Below, piece after piece: positions 41,479-48,495 of a stretch of 64,000 bases of DNA. Every line of letters starts with the position of its first letter. Position 1 is the stretch's first letter. Origin of the DNA: CAYPGJ01 sp050174775 (lineage in GTDB: Bacteria > Planctomycetota > Phycisphaerae > Phycisphaerales > UBA1924). The position numbers and the translations under genes were made by a program. The DNA lies in assembly GCA_050174775.1 (NCBI GenBank), contig JBFXJP010000001.1:124001-188000 (forward strand), read 5' to 3'. Under the pieces are notes generated by a model that saw nothing but the letters and a program-made list of their open reading frames with translations, made no database searches and was not told the origin of the DNA.

Positions 41479-41919
41479 ATGGTGCACATCATCCGACGAG
41501 ATCCCTTCACCTCACCCTCCCTTGGCCGCGCCCTCACCCAGTTCTTCAACGATCCCTTCTTCACTCCCTCCGGCCTCGTGAACAACGACACCGACGAGGG
41601 CTCCCTCGCCGTCGACGTCTCCGAAGATGACAACGCCGTCATCGTCCGCGCCTCGCTCCCCGGCTTCTCCAAGGATGAAGTCGAGATCGAGTGCCACGAC
41701 GGCGTCCTCACCATCAAGGGCGAGCACGCCGAGGAGCGCGAAGAGACCAGCGAGAAGTTCTACCGGCGTGAGCGCACCATCGGCTCCACCAGCCGACGCA
41801 TCGCGCTCCCCAGCGCCGTCGTCGAAGACCAGGCCAACGCCGAGCTCAAGGACGGCGTCCTCACCGTCCGTCTCCCCAAGACCCAGAAGCCCGGCGCGCG
41901 CAAGATCAAGATCGGCTGA
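41479..41919 (+). CDS. Hsp20 family small heat shock protein
   Basis: The 146-residue protein has GAAGGAG about 9 bases before its ATG. The alpha-crystallin domain runs about 43-140. VRASLPGFSKDEVEIECHDG and VLTIKGEHAEE are its first strands; FYRRERTIGSTSRRIALPSA and NAELKDGVLTVRLPKT are the conserved later part with the A-x-x-x-n-G-V-L motif. The N-terminus (RRDPFTSPSLGRALTQFFND) is typical of bacterial class A proteins. It holds unfolding proteins in the cytoplasm without ATP. It converges on the TauE gene; no heat-shock operator is apparent upstream. Confidence 0.95.
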   Translation: MVHIIRRDPFTSPSLGRALTQFFNDPFFTPSGLVNNDTDEGSLAVDVSEDDNAVIVRASLPGFSKDEVEIECHDGVLTIKGEHAEEREETSEKFYRRERTIGSTSRRIALPSAVVEDQANAELKDGVLTVRLPKTQKPGARKIKIG

Positions 41920-41991
41920 CGCGCCGCGCCCTGACGCGCGCCGCGCTTCCGTTCCCCATCACGCGTCACAAACCACTACACCGACGTGCGG

Positions 41992-42016
41992 GCCCCGGAA
42001 CCTCACCCTCCGGGGC
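41992..42016. terminator. hairpin between convergent hsp20 and TauE genes
   Basis: GCCCCGG and CCGGGGC pair over 7 bp around an 11-base loop. No T-tract is present on either strand, so termination at this site is only possible. Confidence 0.3.
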
Positions 42017-42032
42017 TCGCTGTCGTTCACGC

Positions 42033-42842
42033 TCACCCCGCAGGCGCCGGCGCCTCAACCTCCGCCCCACGCCCCGCCAGCGCCCTCGGCCCCTCCCGCC
42101 ACAGGATGTACCCCGCCATCACCACCAGAAACACCGCAAACACCTTCTTCAGCGTCGCCTGATCGATCCGCTTCCCCACGCTCTGCCCCACCACACTCCC
42201 CGCAATCCCCACAGCAGCAAACAGCCCGATCGTCCCCCAGTCCACCCGGTCCTCACCAACCCCCCCAAGCACGTCCAACTGCTTCAGGAACCCGCTCGCC
42301 GCATTCAGCGTGATGATCGCAAGGCTCGTCCCCACGGCCACCGGCATCTCCGCTCCCGCCAACAACACCAACGCAGGCACGATCAGGAAACCCCCGCCCA
42401 CTCCCACGAACCCCGTGATCAACCCCACTCCCAGCCCGATCAACCCCAACGTCGCCCCGTGTCGCTCCACCCTCTCCCCCTCCTTCGGCTTGGGCTTCTT
42501 CCGCACCATCAGCACCGCGGCCGCCAGCATCAACACCCCCAGCACCCCCAGCTGCAGCGCCCCCGTCACCTGCTTCGACAGCACCGCCCCCAGATACGCC
42601 CCCGGGATCCCCGGCAACCCCACCCACAGCCACATCCGCGCATCCACCTTCCCGGCGCGCCACTGCCGCGCCGCCCCCACCAGCGCAATCGCCCCCACGA
42701 TCGCCAACGACTCCGCGATCGACGCCTTCTTCGTGTGACCCACCAGATACACCAGGATCGGCACGGTCAAAATCGACCCGCCCGAACCCAGCAGCCCCAA
42801 CGTCGCGCCCACCAGCGCGGCTCCGATGATCGCAAGCACCAT
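42033..42842 (-). CDS. TauE/SafE family sulfite exporter-like permease
   Basis: The 269-residue protein has about eight hydrophobic segments and the family's Gly-rich N-terminal signature (GATLGLLGSGGSILTVPILV). The duplicated second half starts LGVGLITGFVGVGGGFLIVP. TauE/SafE proteins move sulfite, sulfoacetate or similar anions across the inner membrane. It is 41 bases downstream of a CstB-like gene on the same strand, which fits removal of sulfite made from persulfide. A copy of tauE sits in the cst operon of Staphylococcus aureus (known from that system). Anion specificity cannot be read from sequence alone. Confidence 0.9.
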   Translation of the reverse strand: MVLAIIGAALVGATLGLLGSGGSILTVPILVYLVGHTKKASIAESLAIVGAIALVGAARQWRAGKVDARMWLWVGLPGIPGAYLGAVLSKQVTGALQLGVLGVLMLAAAVLMVRKKPKPKEGERVERHGATLGLIGLGVGLITGFVGVGGGFLIVPALVLLAGAEMPVAVGTSLAIITLNAASGFLKQLDVLGGVGEDRVDWGTIGLFAAVGIAGSVVGQSVGKRIDQATLKKVFAVFLVVMAGYILWREGPRALAGRGAEVEAPAPAG

Positions 42843-42883
42843 GACCCCAGAGCCTAACCGCGATCATCCCCTCCCACGCAAAC

Positions 42884-44317
42884 TCACTTCTCCACCCCAC
42901 CCCCTCCACGATGCCACGCCGTGAAGCCCCCGCCGAGATTCACGGCCTTCACCCCGGCCCGCTGCAACAACGCCACCGCCCGCGCCGATCTCCCCCCCGA
43001 CCGGCAGTTCACCAGCACCGTCCGATCCTTCGGCACCTCACTCAGCCTCTCAGCCAACCTCGTGTGCGGGATGTGCTTCGCACCCGGCAAGTGCCCCTCG
43101 CCGAACTCATCCTTCCGACGAACGTCCAGCAGGAACGCGTCCTGCGCAAGCCGCTTCGCCTCCTCCACATCCACCTCGCTCCCCGTCGACAGCGTCCCGC
43201 CGCTCTCGCGCAGCTCCGCAAACACGCCCGGCGGAATCACCCCCTCCACCCGGTCCAGACCGATCCGCGCCAGGTCCCGCACCGCCTCCTCCGCCCGCGC
43301 CGGGTCCACCACCAGGTACATCGACTCCGTCGCTTCGACATACGACCCCGCCACCGTCGTGAAGTCATTCCCCAGCGGCGTGTACAGCGACCCCGGCAGA
43401 TGCCCCCCCATGAACTCCTTCCACGTCCGAGTGTCCAGGATCGCCGTCTGCCTCCCGTCCAGACGCCCGGCCTCCGCAGCGCTCAGCGTCCGAGGCCTCG
43501 CCAACTGCCCCAGCACCGCGGGCCCCGTCTTGTTCTCCCGCTTCATCCGCGCGAAGTACAGCGGAGGCTCCGGCTGACCCTCCAGGATGAAATCCACGAA
43601 CGCCTGCTCACCCTTCTCAGCCGCGCGAATCGCCGGGTTGAACCGCTTCTCATACCCCACCGTGCTCTGCGGCACGGCCCCCAGCGCCTTCCCGCACGCG
43701 CTCCCCGCGCCGTGCGCCGGCCACACCTGCAGGTAATCCGGCAACTCCATGAACCGCTTCACCGACGCAAACAACCGACGCGCCGAAGGCTCCGCCGCGC
43801 CCGTCTGCCCCGCGGCCGTCTCCAACAGGTCCGGACGCCCCAGATCCCCCACGAAGATGAAATCGCCCGAAAGGATCGCCATCGGCTCCGTCGCCCCGCT
43901 CCCCTTGTCCACGACCAGGAAGCAGATGTGCTCTGGCGTGTGCCCCGGAGTGTGCAGCACCCGGAACTCGATGTTCCCCACGACAAACGCGTCACCGTTC
44001 TTCAGCAGCCGGTGCTCGTACCCCTTCTTCCCGTCCATCGTCTTGGGCCACAGGTACTTCCAATCGGCGTCCCCCTCATCCGAGAGGTACGCCCTGGCGC
44101 CCGTCCGTTCCGCCAGCTCCCGCGCGCCCGAAAGGAAATCCGCGTGGATGTGCGTCTCCGCGGACGCCACGATCCGCAGCCCCTCCCGCTTCGCCAGGTC
44201 GAGGTACCGATCCACGTCCCGCTCCGGGTCGATGACGATCGCTTCCCCAGTCCTTTGACAGCCAATGAGATACGCGGCCTGGGCCAACCGGTCGTCGTAG
44301 ATCATCCGCATCAGCAT
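42884..44317 (-). CDS. persulfide dioxygenase-rhodanese fusion (CstB-like)
   Basis: The start at 44317 has GGGAG 8 bases upstream; the frame above it is not coding-like. Of 477 residues, 1-250 form a metallo-beta-lactamase domain of the ETHE1 type: AETHIHADFLSGARELA, VLHTPGHTPEHI, LSGDFIFVGDLGRPDL and WPAHGAGSACG supply the iron ligands. Two rhodanese domains follow. The first (ILDTRTWKEFMGGHLPGS) has no catalytic Cys. The second ends with the active loop VNCRSGGRSARAV. That is the domain plan of CstB, which oxidises glutathione- or low-molecular-weight persulfides to thiosulfate/sulfite. The TauE-type exporter is next in the operon. No CstR-like regulator or sulfide:quinone reductase lies nearby. 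Confidence 0.92.
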   Translation of the reverse strand: MLMRMIYDDRLAQAAYLIGCQRTGEAIVIDPERDVDRYLDLAKREGLRIVASAETHIHADFLSGARELAERTGARAYLSDEGDADWKYLWPKTMDGKKGYEHRLLKNGDAFVVGNIEFRVLHTPGHTPEHICFLVVDKGSGATEPMAILSGDFIFVGDLGRPDLLETAAGQTGAAEPSARRLFASVKRFMELPDYLQVWPAHGAGSACGKALGAVPQSTVGYEKRFNPAIRAAEKGEQAFVDFILEGQPEPPLYFARMKRENKTGPAVLGQLARPRTLSAAEAGRLDGRQTAILDTRTWKEFMGGHLPGSLYTPLGNDFTTVAGSYVEATESMYLVVDPARAEEAVRDLARIGLDRVEGVIPPGVFAELRESGGTLSTGSEVDVEEAKRLAQDAFLLDVRRKDEFGEGHLPGAKHIPHTRLAERLSEVPKDRTVLVNCRSGGRSARAVALLQRAGVKAVNLGGGFTAWHRGGGGVEK

Positions 44318-44500
44318 GCGAGGGCTCCCTCTCGTCGGGTGTGGCGTGTTGGACCCGACTGTAGTGAGCTCACCCCCACCGAACCACACCGCCGTCCGCT
44401 CGAGCCCCGACCCCCACCCCAGGGACGGTGCACAACCTGTCGCGCACCGAGGCGCACCGACGTGAAACAGGATTAACTCGCGCCGAAGCGCCAACATCGC

Positions 44501-44528
44501 TTGACGCTCGTTCAGGTAGTGCTAGTGT
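44501..44528 (+). promoter_or_regulatory. sigma70-like promoter of the KamA operon
   Basis: TTGACG and TAGTGT are separated by 16 bases, about 107 bases before the kamA start. Confidence 0.55.
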
Positions 44529-44541
44529 CATGCCCCGTAGT

Positions 44542-44575
44542 GACCGCATGATCCTGTCGCGCTGACAGGGCGGTC
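44542..44575 (+). promoter_or_regulatory. leader hairpin of the KamA operon
   Basis: GACCGC/GCGGTC (outer, 6 bp) and CCTGTC/GACAGG (inner, 6 bp) form one long stem with a 5-base bulge (ATGAT) on the left and a GCGCT loop. It begins about 14 bases after the predicted -10 box, so it would sit at or near the 5' end of the mRNA. No T-tract follows it. Confidence 0.5.
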
Positions 44576-44634
44576 GCGAAACAAGGGCGTGCATCGCCCG
44601 GCGGCAGGAAGCCGCTCACGGAACCCCCCCCACG

Positions 44635-45954
44635 ATGTCCGTAGATCGCACTTCGGTCCCCGTCATGAATAACGGGCGCACGGTTCCTCTATCCGTGCTG
44701 ACGACCGGCGACACCGACGACGAGCCTGGCGGTAGTCGGGCGCGTCTCGCGGCGCGCCCTCAAGCCCTCCCATCTCACCCCATCGCTGTCACGCCCCCTT
44801 GGGAAGCCGAGGACTTCGTGATCGGCGAGCGCACGCGCCGCTTCCGGGAGAAGTTCTTCCCCGCCGTCACCGACGAGCAGTGGAACGACTGGAAGTGGCA
44901 GCTCCGCTCGCGCATCCGGGACCTCAACTCCGCCGAACGCATGCTCGACCTCTCGCAGGACGAGCGTGCCACCATCTTCGAACTCGGCGATCGTCTCCCC
45001 GTCGGCGTGACGCCCTACTACGCCTCACTCCTCGATCCCGACAATCCCTCGCAGGGCATCCGGCGCACCATGGTCCCCGTCGGCGATGAGTTCGTCACCG
45101 CCGAAGGCGAAGCCGACGACCCGCTCAACGAGGACGGCGACATGCCCGTCCCCGGCCTGGTCCACCGCTACCCCGACCGCGTCCTCTTCCTCGTCACCTC
45201 CTTCTGCGCCGTCTACTGCCGCTACTGCACCCGCTCCCGCCTCGTCGGCAAGACCGGCGAGTACCACTTCAACCAGGCACAGTTCGAGCGCGCCCTGGCG
45301 TACATCGAAGCCACCCCCGAGATCCGCGACGTCCTCATCTCCGGCGGCGATCCGCTCACGATGGCCGACGACCGGCTCGAGTGGCTCCTCTCGCGCCTCC
45401 GCGCCATCCCCCACGTCGAGTTCATCCGCATCGGAACGAAGGTGCCCGTCGTGCTGCCCCAGCGCATCACGCCCGCCCTCACGAAGATGCTCCGCAAATA
45501 CCACCCGCTCTGGATGAGCGTCCACTTCATGCACCCCGACGAGATCACCCCCGAGGTGGCTCAGTCGTGCGGCCGACTCGTGGACGCCGGCATCCCACTC
45601 GGCAGCCAGACCGTGCTCACGCGCGACGTCAACGACGATCCCGACGTCATGAAGTCGCTCATGCACAACCTCCTCAAGATCCGCGTCCGCCCCTACTACA
45701 TCTATCAGTGCGATCCGATCCCCGGCTCGCGCCACTTCCGAACCCCCGTCGAGACCGGGCTCAAGATCATGGAGGCGCTCCGAGGCCACACCACCGGCTA
45801 CGCCGTGCCCACCTTCGTCATCGACGGGCCCGGCGGCGGCGGCAAGATCCCGCTCTCCCCCAACTACGTCGTCGGCCGCGACGGCGCAGACCTCCTCATC
45901 CGCAACTTCGAAGGCAAGACCTTCCGCTACCCCGATCCCACGGGCCGAGCGTGA
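44635..45954 (+). CDS. kamA: KamA family radical SAM aminomutase (lysine 2,3-aminomutase-like)
   Basis: The 439-residue protein has the radical-SAM cluster motif CAVYCRYC (Cys 191, 195, 198). Family hallmarks are VLISGGDPLTM, SVHFMHPDEI, RVRPYYIYQCD and PTFVIDGPGGGGKIPLSPNY. In lysine 2,3-aminomutase the substrate's epsilon-amino group is held by Asp in YIYQCD and Asp in the FVVD-APGGGGK loop (known from the Clostridium enzyme). Both Asp are present here, favouring lysine over glutamate. The product would be beta-lysine. The first 40 residues are non-conserved, so a start at 44668 is possible. It leads an operon with a 4-base overlap to the next gene. Confidence 0.93.
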   Translation: MSVDRTSVPVMNNGRTVPLSVLTTGDTDDEPGGSRARLAARPQALPSHPIAVTPPWEAEDFVIGERTRRFREKFFPAVTDEQWNDWKWQLRSRIRDLNSAERMLDLSQDERATIFELGDRLPVGVTPYYASLLDPDNPSQGIRRTMVPVGDEFVTAEGEADDPLNEDGDMPVPGLVHRYPDRVLFLVTSFCAVYCRYCTRSRLVGKTGEYHFNQAQFERALAYIEATPEIRDVLISGGDPLTMADDRLEWLLSRLRAIPHVEFIRIGTKVPVVLPQRITPALTKMLRKYHPLWMSVHFMHPDEITPEVAQSCGRLVDAGIPLGSQTVLTRDVNDDPDVMKSLMHNLLKIRVRPYYIYQCDPIPGSRHFRTPVETGLKIMEALRGHTTGYAVPTFVIDGPGGGGKIPLSPNYVVGRDGADLLIRNFEGKTFRYPDPTGRA

Positions 45955-46460
45955 ACGTGGACGAGACAACCATGCACCCCTGCGCGCGCTGCGCCACCAT
46001 GCAGCGCACCTGCTGTCAACGCGCCGAGATCCTCGTCACCAAAGGCGACGTCGAACGCATCTCCCGATACGTCGGCGCCTCCGACTTCTACTCCCGTCGC
46101 GCCCCCGAAGACCCCTCCTACCTCGAGCACGACCCCGACGACCCCAACTGGCTCCCCTACACCACCTTCCCCGACGGCACGCGCAACATGCTCCTCCGGC
46201 GCGCGGACGGCTGCACCTTCCTCGGCCCCGCGGGCTGCGTCCTCCCCGAGAACGTCCGACCACTCGTCTGCCGCCTCTACCCCTGGGAGTTCACCGAAGC
46301 CGGAATCCTCGCCGAAGACGCCGGCTACTGCCCCGTCGAAACGCTCGCAGGCCCGAACGGCTCCATGCTCACCGTCCTCAACATGACCCGCCCCGACGCC
46401 GAACAATGGCGCGCAGACCTCTACAACGAACTCCGCGCGAACCCAGCGAGCAAAGCCTGA
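45951..46460 (+). CDS. YkgJ-family cysteine-cluster protein
   Basis: The GTG at 45951 overlaps the kamA stop in GTGA; an ATG at 45972 is the alternative. The protein (169 residues) has the conserved Cys pattern of the family, HPCARCATMQRTCCQ, then GCTFLGPAGCVLPE, RPLVCRLYPWEF and GYCPVE. At least eight Cys could bind an iron-sulfur or zinc centre. Its role is unknown in general. In this operon it could help the radical enzyme, for example in cluster maturation or electron supply, but that is inference. The stop shares one base with the next ATG (TGATG). Confidence 0.87.
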   Translation: MNVDETTMHPCARCATMQRTCCQRAEILVTKGDVERISRYVGASDFYSRRAPEDPSYLEHDPDDPNWLPYTTFPDGTRNMLLRRADGCTFLGPAGCVLPENVRPLVCRLYPWEFTEAGILAEDAGYCPVETLAGPNGSMLTVLNMTRPDAEQWRADLYNELRANPASKA

Positions 46461-47479
46461 TGCGCCTCGGCTTCACCTACGACCTGAAGGACGATTACCT
46501 CGCGGCCGGCTTCTCAGCCGAGCAGGCCGCGGAGTTCGATTCCATCGACACCATCGACGCCATCGACGCCGCGCTCCGCGCGCAGGGCCACGACGTCGAC
46601 CGCATCGGCAGGCTCGAATCCCTCGTCCAACGTCTCGCGCGAGGAGACCGCTGGGACCTCGTCTTCAACATCGCCGAGGGCACCCGCGGCTTCGGACGCG
46701 AGTCCGCCGTCCCCGCCCTCCTCGACCAGTACGACATCCCCTCCACCTTCTCCGATCCCCTGGCCTGCGCAGTCACCCTCCACAAGCCAAGCGCGAAGCG
46801 CATCCTCCGCGACGCGGGAGTCCCCACCTGCGACTTTGCCGTCATCGAGCGCGAGCAGGACGCCGCGCGCGTCGATCTCGCCTTCCCCGTCTTCGCCAAG
46901 CCCAGCGCCGAAGGCACCAGCAAGGGCATCGGCCCCGACGCGAAAATCACGAACGCCGCAGCGCTCCAGGACGTCTGCGCACGTCTGCTCCGCGAGCACA
47001 ACCAGCCCGTCCTCGTCGAACGCTACCTCCCCGGGCGCGAGTTCACCGTCGGCGTCCTGGGCACAGGCCAGAGCGCCCGCACCGTCGCATGCCTCGAAAT
47101 CGAAATGGTGCGGGGGCGCGCCGACTCCCTCGACGTCTACACCTATCTCAATAAAGAAGAGTACGACACCCACGTCCGCTACTTCCTCGCGCACGACGAC
47201 CTCGCGCAGCGAGCACGCGACGTGGCGGTGCAGGCCTGGCGCACGCTGGGCTGCCGCGACGGCGGGCGCGTCGATCTGCGCTGCGATGAGCACGCCGCCC
47301 CGCAGGTCATGGAGATCAACCCGCTCCCGGGCCTCCACCCTGTCCGCTCCGATCTCCCCATCATGTGGTCCCAGCTGGGCCGCGGATACAACGACCTCAT
47401 CGCCGCCATCCTCGAGAGCGCCTGCGAGCGCGTCCGCGCAACGCCCACACGCCGAGAGTCCCAGCCGTGCGCGTCGTAA
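46460..47479 (+). CDS. ATP-grasp ligase, D-Ala-D-Ala ligase-like (first of two)
   Basis: The ATG at 46460 shares a base with the previous stop. The 339-residue protein has the ATP-grasp fold. FPVFAKPSAEGTSKGIGPDA is the ATP-binding Lys and Gly loop, PVLVERYLPGREFTVGVLG the hinge region. VDLRCDEHAAPQVMEINPLP carries the Asp/Glu/Asn magnesium ligands of the Ddl family. The N-terminal domain (MRLGFTYDLKDDY, ALRAQGHDVDRIG) resembles Ddl as well. It would join two amino or carboxy groups with ATP. It is not expected to be the cell-wall Ddl, because it is paired with a second ligase and with KamA. Confidence 0.9.
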   Translation: MRLGFTYDLKDDYLAAGFSAEQAAEFDSIDTIDAIDAALRAQGHDVDRIGRLESLVQRLARGDRWDLVFNIAEGTRGFGRESAVPALLDQYDIPSTFSDPLACAVTLHKPSAKRILRDAGVPTCDFAVIEREQDAARVDLAFPVFAKPSAEGTSKGIGPDAKITNAAALQDVCARLLREHNQPVLVERYLPGREFTVGVLGTGQSARTVACLEIEMVRGRADSLDVYTYLNKEEYDTHVRYFLAHDDLAQRARDVAVQAWRTLGCRDGGRVDLRCDEHAAPQVMEINPLPGLHPVRSDLPIMWSQLGRGYNDLIAAILESACERVRATPTRRESQPCAS

Positions 47480-48483
47480 TCCTCCACGACGAGCTTCCGC
47501 CCGACGCGCGACCCGACGAGCAGGACACGCTCGCCCAGGCGAAGTACGTCGGGGAACTCCTCCGCTCGCTCGGCCACGACGTCTCCTCCCTCCCCCTCTC
47601 CCTCGATCTCGAATCCGCAGCGGACGCGCTCCGACGCCTCGCCCCCGACGCCGTCTTCAATCTCGTCGAAGCAGTGGGGGGGCAGGGCCGCCTCATCCAT
47701 CTCGCCCCCGCGCTCCTCGAATCTCTCCGCATCCCCTTCACCGGCGCAGGCAGCGAGGCCATGTTCCTCTCCACCTCCAAGACCCTCTCCAAGCGCTGCT
47801 TCGAGCAGGCCGGCCTCGACACCCCGCGCGCCTACACCCGCGCCGATCTCGAAGCCATCGTCGACAACAAGAGCCCCGACGCCTTCGTCCCCGCCGAGTA
47901 CATCATCAAGTCCGTCTGGGAGCACGCCTCCCTCGGCCTCAACGCCGACTCCGTCATCCACGCCCCAACCGCCGCCGACCTCCTCGCCGCGCTCGATGCC
48001 CGCGAACCTTCGCTCGGCCACGAAGCCTTCGCCGAGCAGTTCATCGACGGACGCGAGTTCAACGTCGCGCTCCTCGAAGCCGATCAGGGCGTCGAAGTCC
48101 TCCCCATCGCGGAGATGGTCTTCGTCGATTGGCCCCCGGGTGTGCCGCGCATCGTCGGCTACGACGCGAAGTGGGCCGAGCACACGTTCGAGTACACAAA
48201 CACCGTGCGCCGCTTCGACACCGCCGAGCCCGCCCTCGCGCGCGAGCTCGCGCGCGTCGCCCTGTGCGCATGGAACGCGATGTCCATGCGTGATTACGCC
48301 CGGGTCGACGTCCGCGTCGATGCCCGGGGCAAAGTCTGGGTGCTGGAGGTCAACGCCAACCCCTGCCTCTCCCCCGATGCCGGATATCACGCCGCTGGTG
48401 CGCGCGCCGGCCGGAACTTGGCCTCCGCGGCCAATTGTTGGATAACTCGGTTCCGTGGCGCACCTGCCGCCCTCGTGCGCTAA
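47467..48483 (+). CDS. ATP-grasp ligase, D-Ala-D-Ala ligase-like (second of two)
   Basis: The GTG at 47467 gives VRVVILHDELPPDARPDEQD, the natural start of the fold, and overlaps the first ligase gene by 13 bases. The 338-residue protein has AEYIIKSVWEHASLGLNADS (ATP-binding Lys), EAFAEQFIDGREFNVALLE and RVDVRVDARGKVWVLEVNAN. The last two keep the ATP-grasp metal residues. The two ligases share fold and order of motifs but little sequence, so they arose long ago or have distinct substrates. The acceptor-side loop (SVWEHASLG in place of KPSAEGTSKG) is clearly different. The next gene begins 12 bases later. Confidence 0.9.
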   Translation: MRVVILHDELPPDARPDEQDTLAQAKYVGELLRSLGHDVSSLPLSLDLESAADALRRLAPDAVFNLVEAVGGQGRLIHLAPALLESLRIPFTGAGSEAMFLSTSKTLSKRCFEQAGLDTPRAYTRADLEAIVDNKSPDAFVPAEYIIKSVWEHASLGLNADSVIHAPTAADLLAALDAREPSLGHEAFAEQFIDGREFNVALLEADQGVEVLPIAEMVFVDWPPGVPRIVGYDAKWAEHTFEYTNTVRRFDTAEPALARELARVALCAWNAMSMRDYARVDVRVDARGKVWVLEVNANPCLSPDAGYHAAGARAGRNLASAANCWITRFRGAPAALVR

Positions 48484-48495
48484 CTCACCACACAA

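Larger units (their letters stand above)
44318..44634. other. 317-base divergent regulatory region
   Basis: This gap separates the minus-strand CstB-like gene and the KamA operon. It holds the KamA promoter and a long leader hairpin (see the two entries). No small gene is evident, and no -35/-10 pair for the minus-strand operon was convincing. Confidence 0.6.

Noticed and set aside
46460..48483. The two ATP-grasp genes as cell-wall D-Ala-D-Ala ligase copies
   Set aside because: No mur, fts or other cell-wall gene is near and the operon begins with KamA; a small-molecule role fits the context better.
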